NCBI GenBank assembly: GCA_035578155.1 | Contig: JAPWDM010000006.1 | Coordinates: 11,920,305-11,984,304, forward strand | Direction of reading: 5' to 3' | DNA: 64,000 bases | DNA from: Brachynemurus nebulosus | Lineage: Eukaryota > Arthropoda > Insecta > Neuroptera > Myrmeleontidae | Part shown: piece after piece, positions 48,236-61,550 of the stretch | How positions within the stretch are numbered: position 1 is the first letter of the stretch | How the letters are laid out: the number at the start of each line of letters is the position of its first letter | Notes under the pieces: model-generated | The model's database searches: none | Seen by the model: only the letters and a program-made list of their open reading frames with translations | Told to the model about the DNA's origin: nothing | Program-made: the position numbers and the translations under genes

Positions 48236-48366
48236 TATTTCAACTCCCTGTAAGGTATATCGAGATAATTTTAGATTGGAGGTGTTAACCAGGCCTCAAA
48301 GAAATAAATTTACAAAGTTTCATCGAAATCTGTCCAGTACTTTTGGACCAACTTAACATTTTGCAA

Positions 48367-49180
48367 TCCTTAATACTAATATTATAAATGCGAAAGTGAG
48401 TTTGTTTGTTTGTTTGTTTGACTGGTTTTGACGCCTCAACAGCTTAACCAATCAACTTGAAACTTTGCACAGACGTTGCTTGCGTGCCAGAGACGGTTAT
48501 AGGCTACTTTTTTTTTCGAGAAAATATTTCATTCCCGAGGGAAAATGCATTAAATTACAACAGCTGACTATTAAAAAACGGATAAATGATTTCAAACTTT
48601 GTATATTGCTAACAGAAGGGATGAGAAAGGACACAAACTACTTTATACCCCGGGAAATTTCCCATGGGAAATTTCATTACTGTGGAGAAATATATTTTAA
48701 ATGAAACAAAAAATGATGATAGACAAATATGACGATATACAGCGATAAACATAGGTTATTTTTTATCCCGATAAAATATCTCATTCCCGAGGGAAAATGT
48801 ATTTAAAACGAAACAATTAAATAACAACTGACTATTAGAAAAAAGCATGATTGATTTCAAACTTTGCATATTGTTTACAGAGACGATGAGAAAGGACACA
48901 GACTACTTTCTATCCCGGGAAAATATCCCACTCCCGTGGAAAATCTTATTCCCGTGGGAAAATATATATTTAAAACAGTATAAAAAAAATCATTGATTTC
49001 ATTTGAACACGGCATGTTGTTAAAGGAATGTTATAGTCTATTTTTTTGCCTGGGGAAAATATTGTATTTCTGTGGAAAAATTCCAAAGAAAAAAGTAATA
49101 ATACCTACTCGACTTGTTATAGCGACGTGATGAAAGTACACATTTTATGTTTTAACTGCGAAGCCGCGGGTAAATGCTAG
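48367..49180 (+). mobile_element. non-autonomous Helitron-like element
   Basis: It starts TCCTTAATACTAATATTATA followed by AATGCGAAAGT and a (TTTG)n tract. It ends GAAGCCGCGGGTAAATGCTAG directly before T, consistent with the CTRR end and A|T insertion of Helitrons. The interior has about three tandem units with ATTCCCGAGGGAAAAT. This layout matches a Helitron-like family widespread in insects, recalled from memory. The open frame 48465-48704 lies within it and is not a gene. Confidence 0.6.
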
Positions 49181-50333
49181 TATAATATATTTTTATTAGA
49201 TGTATTCCAATTCTTATATGTCTTATTTTGAATATGTCCCTCTTGAAATATTATTCATAACTATTTGATTATTTCAATTTTGTCGTCTACGGAAAACCAA
49301 AACAAATCGTACAAAAATTGCTGTGCTTGTTTGAATTAGATGATACCTACCTCCGACATCCAACCCAATCAATCGAATAGTCGATATATTGAAGAACATC
49401 GATAGATATACATTTTATATAAATTTTTAGTTTATCTACTCAATTCTATTCCAATATACATACACGAGGAGTGAACATGGCCCTAAGTGTTGTTTGGCTA
49501 TACGTGGGTAAGTACAATAGTGCCAATATTAAGGTTTGTACATGTGGCGGCAGTGCGCAGCGCGCAGGGGTACCAACCAAAATGCCATGATCGTACGACG
49601 CGAATGTCCTACGGCAACAGTTATATTGAGTTTGCATTGATTATTGAGGTTGAATGACATTTTTATCAAAAACTTGGTCCTCTCTGTTGTGTTTATCGCA
49701 AGCACAACGAATAAGTAAACCGCACTTATAACTTTATTTTTCGTGATGGGACACGATGTTTCTCGTACTTGCGCTAAGAGTGAGTCAAGATTTGTAATTT
49801 TTTTTTCAAACGACGCCACACTAACATCAAATACTTAGAAAAACGTTGTCGAGACGATAGTTTTAACAATTATATGAACATTTTACAATTTAAGTTCGCC
49901 TTAATGTATGCGGAGTTGAAGAAGTAAATTTACAATTAATCTATGTAGATATGTTCGTTGCTTACTGAAATATTACAGTTCAGTTTTGACTATTAATTTC
50001 GTAATATTTTTACTCAATTTTTGCTTTTGGCTGGATTGAAAAATTTCGCGAGATAAGCCCATCACAATCGGTTGATATTGTTCATTGGCAAGTTTAACTA
50101 TATTTTAATATACAACAAATATCACAGCCGGCTCAAGTCTGCGAGTATTAAAATACAAAAAAGAGATGTAACCCCATTGGAAAGTCGAGCTTGATTTGAG
50201 AATTATGAAAGCGGGTTCGATCAAAAACGAGTTGGGTTCGTACAAGAACTTAATCAATGTTTCGTAGAAGAATTTATTATAATTTACAGAAAACATTTTT
50301 TTTTCGTAAACTGTATTAGACTAACGAAAACTT
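49181..50333. other. gene-free stretch with one doubtful short exon candidate
   Basis: ATG at 49477 in good context is followed by ten codons and a GTAAGT donor (GT at 49508). A GC-richer patch (49545-49620) follows. No downstream exon was found, so this is not called as a gene. Confidence 0.4.
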
Positions 50334-51300
50334 TCGGAATTTTCTGGTAATCTATTAATCAAAATAATGTTAAAGTTTTAACTTTAGAAATCAAGAAGAT
50401 TAGCGCAGGAGTTTGGCGTTTTTTCGGATATTTTTAGCTGTTTCCTTTTATAGAAAATTTATCAACAAAAATTTATAAAAATATGTTTGGAATTTACAAA
50501 AATAACCCTTAATAAACACTAATTCTTTGGAAAAATTATTAAAATACTTTATTTATTTATCATAATATCCATCTGTCAAAATCGAATTACCCTTAAATAT
50601 ATGCAAACAACACACAAATGTATAACTGACTGCCTATATTTATTAGCGTGTATTAATGAGAAAATCTAAAGGTTCCTGACGAAATTCCTAGACCTTTGGG
50701 AATTTCCTGGTAATCTATTAATCATAATAATGTCAAAATTTTAACTTTAGAAATCAAGAAGGTTAGTATAGGAGTTAGACGTTTTTTCGAATATTTTTAG
50801 CTGTTTCTTTTTATAGAAAATTTATCAACAAAAATTTATAAAAATATGTTTGAAATTCACAAAAATAACCTTTAACAAACATTAATTTTTTTGAAAAATT
50901 ATTAAAATACTTTGTTTATTTATAACAATATCCACCCGTCCAAATCTAATTATCCTTAAATATATGCAAACAACACATAAATGTATAGCCGATTGCCTAT
51001 ATTTACTAGCAAGCATTATTGAGAAAGTCTTTAGAAGGTTTTCGTCAAAATTTTTGGACTCTAGGCTTTAAACGTATACTATAGTGAATATATTATGTAT
51101 GTATGTATGTATGGCAATATCCATCCGTTAAAATAAAATTCTCCTTAAATATATGCAAACAACACACAAATGTATAACTGATTGCCTGTATTTATTAGCA
51201 AGTATATTAGCAAATCTCTCGAAGATTCTCGACAAAATTTCTAGACTCTAAGGTTTGAATGTGTGCTATTGTGAATAATATATCATGCATGTATGTATGG
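50334..51300 (+). repeat. 363-bp tandem repeat, about 2.5 units
   Basis: GGTAATCTATTAATCA starts units near 50346 and 50709. Both continue through TTTTTAGCTGTTTC, AAATATATGCAAACAACACA and GAAATT/CAAAATTTTTGGAC-type ends. A partial third unit begins near 51113 with CAATATCCATCCGTT and ends with GTATGTATGG at 51300. Units are about 85-90 percent alike by eye. Non-coding. Confidence 0.8.
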
Positions 51301-53931
51301 AAGGCTGATAAACAAACAAAATAGAGATAATTTACTTAATATGATATCAAGTTTAAATGATTTGTCTTCTATATATTTCATATTTCCAATTTAATACTGA
51401 TATTAATGTTTGCTTTTATTTTCCAATAAGTTTTCAAAACCCAATATATACATATATAACAGGCACAGCATATAGTACGGTTAGAGAATTGGTTATACAA
51501 TAAAATGCTTTTATATTCCTCTATATATATTATGTATGTGTACAATATCCATATATTGAAGCATATTACCCAAATCTCTATATCAATAAATTTAATAAGT
51601 CTCAATTCAGTCAATATATACAGTTGGCGCTCTATGTACATAATAATCAAACAAAAAAATACATGTACATCCAAAAAATTGTATCATCCAGATTGTGTAC
51701 TAACCAGAAAACTTTCGAGTCGCCAGGTTAACATTCGCGTAACAGCAATGAATCGTTTTGAACCGCCAGTTTTTAGGCATTTTTCTTGAAGCAGGTAACA
51801 GAGTGAGACGGGTTAGATTTAAGGAATATAATATAATATCAATTTTTGAGCAAATGCGACTACAAATTATGGCAGGACATAATTTGTATACGTATGTATT
51901 TTGAAAATTGAGCGATTTTCACTTTTTTTTTTCAAAATTTTTCCAGTTTCTTCTCAAAAAAATAAAATTTCATTATCAATATTTTTACAATGACTATTTG
52001 AAAACGTTACCACGGATACCATTGGTTTTGCATTGATTACTCTACTACAGAATACTATCCGGTCGTATCCTGGTCGTATCTGGTTGCCTCAATTATACAT
52101 TTATATAATTAGTCTATATAATATAATATATAATATATATATATGATATGTGTATTGGTCTGTGTTTTGAACATACTTGCAGCTCGTTCACGCAGGCGTA
52201 GTAAGTAGGTAACTTTCAGTTGGGGATTTCTAAACACAAAGCAAAAATTCAACCCGTCCAAGCAGGGCCGAACCTAGCGTAAATGGCGCCCGGTGGGGCT
52301 GGGTCAAAAAATGGCGCCTCTGTAGAAAATAAATATATGTATTTTTGTCTCCCAAAAAACAAGTGACCTCTCATACCTAATTTTGGTGCCCCCCAAGACC
52401 TGCCGCCCGGGGCACATGCTCCGCCTGCCCCCCTAGATCCGGCCCTGCGTCCAAGTGATCCATCACACAGTGATTTTTATACGAGCTTGACTAAAAATGA
52501 AAATTGAGCACTCGAATCACTCAAATTTCACCAATTTAATGACGTCATTAGATAAATATACCAAGTTTTGGTAAATGCACCAAAAGCTGTTTGATTTTGA
52601 TGGTGCTTGTAGGTTCTTGATAAAAACCTGATTTATGCAAAGGTAGATCACTGAATAGACGCCACGCACATCGTTATTTTTAAAACTTTTTTCATACAAT
52701 TATATATGCGATTAATATTCATTTCATTATGATATGGGTAGAGGACAAGGAAAATGGTGTAGGGGGTAGAATTTTGTAGATAGGCCATCCCCGAACTTTT
52801 TGAATGAAAGTATACGGAAAAAAATTATTTAATATATTGCAGATAAAGTTTCTTTTTTTTAAGTAGTTTAAATTTTTACTGTACACAAATATTGGATTGA
52901 TGTAAGTACCTATTATTATTTTTGAGTCGAGAATATTATGAAAAATTGAAAAATTATTAAATTCCATTTTTATTATTATTATTAATATTTAAATATAATA
53001 TCTTATAAATGTTTTTCAAACCTTTTTTTCTTATTTTGAGTACTAATAATATACTTAACTAACTTAAAATATAATACCAGCAAAAATACAATATTATAAT
53101 GACAAAAGTAAATAGTATACGAAAGAAAAAATTTAATTCTTATTAATAACGGAAGCTGCAAGAGCTCCTTAATGAGGAGGTGTTTCAATTCAGGAAAAAA
53201 ACAGAATAGTATACCGTATGACTCGTGAAAAAGACCATCTGCGTTTCTTTCAATAAATCTTAAAATATTTTAAATAGTATTATGGTCGATTAAGCTTTAA
53301 TAAAACTATGTATATGCCTTCGACTTCCAACGGTGCTATCACCCATCTTCCTATTCAATTGTGCGCTAGAAAAAAAGGAAGATGTTTGAAGAATAAATTT
53401 GTGATAAGTCCTTTTTTGAATACGATAAATTAACCGCAAAAAGGACATCGAAACTGCAGAATATTTTCAAAAAATTTATATTATTTATTATTAAATTTCC
53501 GAAATAGCGTACCCCGCTTTTGATGACGTATCAAATAGTGTTGTTAAAAAAAATAAATAATTTTTGTATAATAAAATACCCAAATTGGATGTTCTTATTC
53601 CAGTTGATTGCTTATGTAGGTGCATATGTCATTTCAATCGTCAGAACAGAATTGTGTAAATTGTACAAAATATCTGTTTTTGACAATTATCTCACAATAA
53701 TAGTTACAACCAGAATTGAAAAAAAGAAATGTAATTTCATAATAATTTTCAAAAAATTGACATGTATTGCATGCGGCCTTATTTTCAAAATAGCAAATAT
53801 TAAATCTTATTGTAATTTTTATGAGTTTTTAATAAGTACTGTTAATATTTCATTACAGTGAAATGTGTGAATTTAGAAACAGAATGCTTCTACTCATAAC
53901 TTTCGTAAACTTTTCCAAGATTTCTTTTTAA
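51301..53931. other. gene-free stretch
   Basis: AT-rich DNA with TA-rich runs (near 52118-52145) and the small hAT-type MITE at 52263-52447. Nothing else is recognisable. Confidence 0.55.
52263..52447. mobile_element. hAT-type MITE, 185 bp, CAGGGCCG ends
   Basis: The element has terminal inverted repeats CAGGGCCGAACC and CGGCCCTG. It is flanked by a perfect 8-bp duplication CGTCCAAG at 52255-52262 and 52448-52455. It is short, GC-rich for the window and non-coding. Related GC-rich fragments (GGCGCCCCCT) occur near 2828 and 4972. Confidence 0.8.
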
Positions 53932-55201
53932 GAGAGTATTCTAGTCTAGAGACTCGATTTTGAGGTGATTTTATGGGCGTAATAAAAAAAAAACAGTAAA
54001 TATTTTTAGTACCCATTTTTTTAAAAGTTTTTTATTGATATTTGAAAAGTATAAAAATGTATAAAAATTTAAAAAAAAATTGAAAATTGAAATCGGTACA
54101 GGCCGGCAAAGTGGGTACTCAAAAAAAAAAGGTGTCTCCTGGTTGACGTGGTTCCAACCCTCCTATGGTGATCTGAAACATAAAATTTTAGTTAATTCTT
54201 AACAAACAAGGATGTAGTGATGAGCAAAATTTGTCTTGGTCTTGCAGTCTTGTCTTGGTCTTGCATTTTTTGCAAGACCAAGACAAGACCAAGACTATGT
54301 ATACCAAGAGCAAGACCAAGACCAAGACTATAAGTATGGCTGCAAGACCAATACCAAGATTCAAATGAGCAAGACCAAGACAAAAGCAAGAAAGAAACAA
54401 GACTCTTGCAAAACTATTTAAATAGTTTGAAAGTATAATTAATACCGTAAAAAGAGAAAATTCTGATTTTAGAAGGAAAAAATTCGCTAATAAAAAAATG
54501 CAAGAAAGTGCAAGATTTTTTAGCAATACCAAGACCAAGACCAAGACTCAAACTGCTCTAGCAAGACCAAGAACAAGACCAAGACCAAGACCAAGACCAA
54601 GACCAAGACCAAGACTGCATTTTGCAAGACCAAGACCAAGATTGCATTTTGCAAGACCAAGACCAAGACCAAGACTCAAACTGCTCTAACAAGACCAAGA
54701 CCAAGATTCTGAATGCAAGAGCAAGACCAAGAAGTCTTGGTCTTGGTCTTGCATTTGCTCGTCACTACAAGGATGTAGAATTAGTTGGACGTAGCCGATT
54801 TGAAAAAATAAGTTTTTTTTTTACAAAATGGCGTCCATTTTAAAAAAAAATAATTTGGAAATTTTTTGAAAATAGAAAAAAAATTCCAAAAACCCCTACG
54901 TCGGACCAATTTTGATAGTATTTAGAAGGTCTGTAGCCAATTTCAAGTAAATCGGTGCATTAGAACTTGAAATATCATGTCAACCGTATCGAAAAAAGTA
55001 GTTTCGAGTAATTTATATTAAAAATTTGAATTTAACACTGAAAAGATACACAGTACACGGGGAAAAAATCACCGTAACTCCGAAAATAATTCGAATTTCC
55101 GTAAGTCTTTTTAGAGGCTTATTCTTAAAGATCTAAACTTTGAAAATATGAAGAAAAAAAACAAAAATCGATTTTTTCGAATTTCTAGACTAGAATGCCC
55201 C
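53932..55201 (+). mobile_element. TTAA-type MITE, family C, copy 3, interrupted by hAT-type MITE
   Basis: It begins GAGAGTATTCTAGTCTAGA after TTAA (53928-53931) and ends TCTAGACTAGAATGCCCC before TTCA. Without the 553-bp insertion at 54215-54767 and its duplicated 8 bases, it aligns along its length with 26394-27012. Confidence 0.75.
54215..54767 (+). mobile_element. hAT-type MITE with CAAGAC-repeat arms, copy 4 (nested, best preserved)
   Basis: The ends are TAGTGATGAGCAAAA and the inverted TAGTGACGAGCAAAT. The 8-bp duplication CAAGGATG is perfect (54207-54214 and 54768-54775). The insertion point can be seen in the related element at 26394-27012, where GAAGGATGTAGAATTAG is uninterrupted. 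At 553 bp it is the longest copy, through extra CAAGAC units. Confidence 0.9.
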
Positions 55202-58200
55202 TTCAAAATCGTATTGATTTCTTTTTGGTAAGCCCTAAACAGGCCAAGATAAAGATAGGTGCGATCGTTTTAAAATCGTCGCGCGGTAGTGCGGAACACT
55301 ATTTACACAGGTACAACTTGCACCTGACGACTTCTCTCTTGCGCTCACTTACAAAAATATAATAAATATTAATTTGCAAAACCCATAAAACTGATCCTAT
55401 TGCATTGAACTAATTAAGTTAATTTTATCTGAGATATCATATTGCCTCTTACTCTCCCCTCCCTCTTACCCTACACTTATGGTAAATATCAAATATTAAT
55501 GAAATCACAGAATGAAATAATGAAAAAAAAATTGGCAACTCGTATTATTATTCGTACATAATATATTAACAATTATTTATATCTTTGACAAATAGTGGCT
55601 ACAGTATACAAGCTAAGCTGATGCTAATTGAAATGAAATCTATTCAATGTAATTTAAGATGTCACGTGACCGATCAACGGTTGACAAATGTCCGTATGTC
55701 TGTCCGTCATTTAAACGAAAATAGAGACCTCTGTGTACTATGCTTTGCGGCAATTGATTTCATCACACTGGATACAAAATTATATTTGGATATGTAAACA
55801 CGCTTTTAGATGGATGCTTTTTGGTGCTTTGGGTGCTTTACACAGTTGCCCCCCCGCTCCCCCTGCTCGTCTACCGAATGAAATTGATGAAGGGACAATC
55901 AAAATACAATGAGCTTAAGATTTATTTATTATATTATAATACATTGTGAATTTTGTATACATTAAATACAATAGAGGTGGGACATGGTTAAATAGTTGAT
56001 TAAAAAATTGAGAATGTTGCGAAATAGTCGAGAAAATAATTAATTGCGTAAACTAAAGTTTTGGAAGTGGTCAGAAATTAAATATTAACTTATAAATTAT
56101 ATTTAGGATTGAAATTACCAAAATTTGATCACTGAATCAACGAAAAATTTTCTATATAACGTCATCAAGGACATCTAATTGTTCATAAAGTTGACCCTTT
56201 TGTTTGACTATAGATTTAATTTTTTTAAATTCCATAGAGAAATCTCGACACACTTATAATTTCGTTAAATTTGTTATCTGTCGGGTCCGTTCCTAACACT
56301 TCCAATAATTCCCACCATATTTGTGGATCTAATATAGAGGCCTAATAAATTTTTGAAAAATTCAAAAAAGAAAATTTGAAGTAGAGAAAACGATTCCCAG
56401 TAAATAAAATTTTGTATCCAGGAATGTTTCTGTATTAGAAAATATCCCCTTAAGACCCAAGTCCAAGAAAATTGTGCGGAAAGACCTTTCAAAATTAAGC
56501 TGAGGTTCATTTTAATCACTTTCCATTTGCAAATTTTGTTAGAATCAAAACCCTTCGGCTAGTTGAAAATTAGTATTTTCAAACGAAAGTCTTACTTCGA
56601 ACTGAATTCCAACATTTTGATACCGCTGAAATGCAAAACTTTTCTATCAAATTAATTGAATAAATGCCCATTTCTAGCAACCCTCACATATCATATGTCA
56701 CTCTATTGTTGATATTTACTCCGTGTAGGGTGTACAGAGAGGGGGGGAGACAAATTTGTGAAAAAATTTTATCAACTATTACAAATTGCTCCCACGATTT
56801 CAATAATAGTTTTTAAATGTGGCCAATTTTTGTTAACAATACCCAACGAATGTAACAAAATATTGTAACAGGACCCTATTTTAATATATGTTATTTAAGT
56901 TAATGAGACAACATTCACAAATAAATTAAAATACATTTTAATTAGGTAATGTTTGAATGGTGGAGGCGCCGCGTAACGTTGTATAACGTCATGGAAATTT
57001 TTTTTGAAATAGAAATATAATGAGGGTTCCAAAAAAATTGATCGTTACGTAAGATAAATTATATAACAGTTTAGTTTTCCCCCTGTATACAATTAAATTA
57101 ATTGAAATTATAAACAGGAAGTAGTAGCATGATGAGGACAATATTTAATGGTAGGGACAGGATGTACCACAACTTGACGGGTAGATGAATCTACGTTTCT
57201 TTAAATTGTTTACTTCGAAAATTTCTGGTACACCCAATAAAATGGATTCGTTTTTTTTTTTTGGTTTGTAATTAGATATTGTAATTCGGCGAACACCTCA
57301 ACAGTATTCGGTTTCGTGTTGGTCAATTAATTGTGGTAAAAAGATGTAACCGAATGATAGAGGGCCTCGTTGTCGTATTGTCAAAAATAAAAATATATTT
57401 ATTTCAATAATTATAAATGAATTTATCTATGTAGCATTTTACAAGAAATTTTCAGCAGGTCAAATTCTTAAAACTATTTTAGTTTTTTTCTGCTGCAATA
57501 AAAGTCTTAGCTAAAAGGTAAAGAATCGAATTTTGATATTTCAGAAAAAATTTGGTTCTTTAATAACCCGGCGACTTTTTCAACTACACATCCAACAAGC
57601 CTTGAAAGAAATGTTGCGGTAATTACTGGACAAAAACGTCCAATACTTGTTTTAATTTCAATATTTGTGCTTGTGAATATTACTCGAATATTCTCGAACA
57701 GAGAGAGGTGACATGATAATTTTTTTTTTTGGAACTTGAACTTTTAAGAAACACCTTTCGTTAATCAACAAAATCCTGTCTAAGTGTCTGGATAAACTGA
57801 AGCCCACTCTCTGATGTGGGATCATAATTTCTCATTAATTATTACAGGTGTAACACAATCCACTTAACTTATAATTATGAATACTGATTAAATTGGTCAA
57901 TTTGTTCTCAAAACATTTTCTTCTGATGCTTTGCGTCCCACAAATGAATTTGTATAGTTTATAATTTTTTTTTTTTATAACGTCTGCATCTTCACCATAT
58001 TCATATGCAGTAATTTTGTCATTTATTGTTACAAAAAAATAGTTATTTTTTTTCTAAATGCGTACCAGAGTATTTCGCTTATGATTTCCACAATTACCTT
58101 TTTAAATAAATATATTATATTACTCAAGAGGTACAATATATGTTTTTTTTTTTTTTTTGCATAAACTTTTTGTTTTGTTATAGCATATGTGAATCAACTA

Positions 58201-60692
58201 ACTATACATAATTATATAGGTTGATTTTTTTTTGAGAGCTGTCATTTTTATTAAAGCTAAGTTTAAGCAAAAAAATATTCTGATAAAACTTGTAGCTATC
58301 ACTGGGGCAATCGATTTCTGTAGCCAGAAACTTCATAGTTCCTTTAGTTTTTGAGATATGATAAAACTACCGGTAACAGTTGCAGCGGTATCTACGGCTG
58401 TTATCTGAAAAATTTTTTAATTGAATCAATAGTTTAGGCCTAACCAAAATGGCAGTTCCCAAAAAACTCACCTGTAAATTATCTACTTAAATCATAACTG
58501 AGTTTTGTTCCTTTTATACCTAAATGAATGCACTGAAAATACTGTCAGTGCATATATCTAAAGACCCGTTATACAATACACGATTTGAAAATTGTTTTTT
58601 GCAAATTTTACTCACAGGAGCACTTGAGCCTTCAATTTTTTTTTAGACAGAGGAAGTTTTATCGTAAACATTCGATTCAATAGTTTGTAAAATTGATCAG
58701 TTTAACTCCAAATCAACTTTAAAGTAAAATGAAGCGGTCTTTTAACCTTTTCATGAAGGAATTTTTAAAGAAATTACGGTTGATGAAAGAATCTTTCCTT
58801 AGAGATACCTACCCAAGACTTTTGACGTGTGTGGAACAGTCGTAGGAGAAAAATCCCCGAGAAAATTCGTATACGTAAATCCCATAAAAATATTTCACAA
58901 AATTTTCCCTTTTTTTAGAAACTGCTATCCATAAAGGTACACTGATTGGACCACTTCTATATATAAAAATTAAATTTATAATATAGATATCAAAATTGTA
59001 CAACACTGAGCTGTGCAACAAGCTCAGTGCTCAGCATATATACGGCCCTACAAGTAGCGTGTAATTTATTTTACATTGCATTAAGCCTCTTATCTCGTTA
59101 GTGGATATAAACAATATTACATATGTATATTGTATATGCACTCTTTAACAACAATATAATAATATATGAATATCTCATGTCTGCTATACAATGTATATAT
59201 GTGTGGCATATATGGTACATCACGTACAGTGCAAACCTAATTATCCGAACACTTGCTGTACACACAAAACGTCTACAATAAATCACTTTTATAAAGTTTA
59301 ATCTAAGAAAAATTAAACTTTCAATCAATTCCCCAATTTTCGATCACTTTTATAAAGCATAATTTAAGAAAAAAGAAGTTTTTTAATCTGATGACGTCAC
59401 CAAGTTTAGGTACTAAAAATTAACAAAGCTCTAAGCTGGAAGTGAATTATACACAAATTAAAGATATAGAACCAGATGTTGATACAGGAGCGTAATTTTG
59501 GAACGGGAAACGGTCAAATTTTATCACGTTTTTTCAGTTAGGTATCAAGTGTAATTGCTTCTGTTCTGATCAAGGGCGGATCCAGCCAGTTGAAAAGAGG
59601 GGGGCTGCCTCTAATCACAGGAGGAATTTTGGGGAATTGTGTGTTCTGAATTGTATATGTTTAACTAAAAAAAGTTACCTACTGTAGGTCAAAGGGGCGG
59701 CTGCAACCCCACAGCCACCCCTGAATCCCCCTATGCTTCTGATAGGCTTTGTATCAAAAAATTTCAATCATTTTTTTGATACAAAAAAATGATGTACTTG
59801 TTAATCAAAAACGAACCTATATTCGGAGGTATTAATTTTTGATTTTAAATACGGAGATATCTTTCTATGAATATTTTGATGTTTGTTACAATACTTGTCG
59901 TATGATTATAACCATGATAGTGGTTGCAATTATTGTCGTATGAATTTCTGCTCACCCTGATTGGGAATATTCGATTCCTAACCACCTTAAGAGGGACTTG
60001 AAGTGATTCTTATGTTCCAACTTGCTTAGAAAGATTACAAGATAATATTATAGAAGACGATACGCGCACTTACTCTTGCAAAAAACTCCAAAAATGGGTT
60101 AGAACCAAGAATTTTTTGATTGAGTAAAATACTGTGACCGGATTCCCCTGTACCCGTATACCCCTTCAGCATATATGCCGGTCAGGTTTAGAGGAAATTA
60201 TATACATATATAATCCTTTTTAAAAGAATAACATCTAAATAAATTGTAAATGTTTTATTCTGTTTTATTCTATTGTAAAATAAAAAAAAAAGTAACACAC
60301 ATATAACAGCAAAAATGTACACAGCTCACCATAATACTAGGCTATCCTAGGCACATACAGGCACAGGTAGATATATATACAATAAATACAAAATAAGCTT
60401 AATGAAAATTATAAAGATGAAAAGCTTTTTAATATTATGCATACATAGACATATGAAAAGGTGGAAAAATCAGGATTTCCACAACAGTGGACTGTAGAAA
60501 AATATGCCTAAATCAAAGTTTTGTTTCAACCGTATATCAATATTTGGTGAGTTGTAAACAAAATAATGATATAATAACATTTTTCTAAATGTTTTTTACA
60601 TTATCTTAGAAACTAAACAGTGAATCATCTTTAAACTGGATGAAACTTTTTTAGTTTTATTGTGCAATTATTTGACAAAATTTTTTCATTAA
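55202..60692. other. gene-free stretch
   Basis: Repeat fragments only: a GACGTCAC unit near 59389 and a segment (59890-60000) that is an inverted relative of 36598-36670. Short open frames have no recognised domain. Confidence 0.55.
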
Positions 60693-61550
60693 CCCTAGAA
60701 TCATACGTATACGTCAAAACGACGAACAAACTTCTCTACCTGCTCCAATACTACAACTTGTCGGTACCTGCTTGCTGTTATTGCCGTTTTGTTTGTATTG
60801 AAATAGTGTCAGTCAAAAGGACGTCGATGTATGATTAGGCGATGTTTTTTTTTTAAAGATTTTGTACTTCATATATAAAAGTTTTCCTAATTTTTTTAAA
60901 ATTTATTAAAGATATGGATGTTATAATTAATTTATTCAATGATTATGATAATGTGAAAAATGATTACAGCTGTTTGACTTATAGAGACGACATAATACTG
61001 AAGTTTTAATATATTGAATCGAAAACTAAACAATGCGTTTCAAGTGACTTAATAAAAGGTTAACAATTTATTTTGTGGAAAATATTTTAATTTTTATTGT
61101 TTTTTGAGATCTTATTCGAAAAATTACTAACAAATTTTAGAAAATTTACAAATGTGCCTAATGGGGAAACAACTACATATCTATAGGAATATTTATGACT
61201 GAGAAATTTCACATTCTGTAAAGTCACACATGTCCACTGACTCATGATAGTTTATAAATTAATTATTTGAAACACATGTTTTATGATACAATTGATGTAT
61301 TTATCTATTTTTTCATTTTTATAATGAAAATATGCTTCGATAAAAAGATTAAAAAAATTAATAAATATTTACATTAAGAAATTTTTCCAAATCCAATTTT
61401 TTTAAATATTTTGTTCGCTTTTGTAGTATTGTTATGTAAAAAAAATGTTTTTTGCAAATTAACTCTAAAACTCTCCGTAAAAAGTCCATCCGTCAAAACG
61501 ACGTCGATGTATGATTAACGTTTCTCGTAGACCAACGTATGATTCTAGGG
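60693..61550 (+). mobile_element. TTAA-flanked MITE, family B, copy 2
   Basis: The element begins CCCTAGAATCATACG after TTAA (60689-60692) and ends CGTATGATTCTAGGG before ATAA, one mismatch from TTAA. It is colinear with the copy at 10380 over most of its length. It has an extra segment of about 75 bp near 60940-61015 and lacks a block of about 65 bp found near 10468-10533. Non-coding. Confidence 0.82.

Noticed and set aside
48465..48704. 79-codon open frame
   Set aside because: It lies inside the Helitron-like element and spans its internal repeat units.
50334..51300. CRISPR-like spaced repeats
   Set aside because: The repeats are 363-bp tandem units without short identical repeats and unique spacers; the genome is eukaryotic.
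54188..54843. Open frames rich in Leu-Val or Arg-Pro (also at 1141-1428 and 16023-16230)
   Set aside because: They translate CAAGAC minisatellite arms of the hAT-type MITEs; the same artefact appears at each copy.
59220..59260. Single pogo-like terminus GCAAACCTAATTATCCGAAC
   Set aside because: No matching inverted partner was found nearby, so no element can be delimited.
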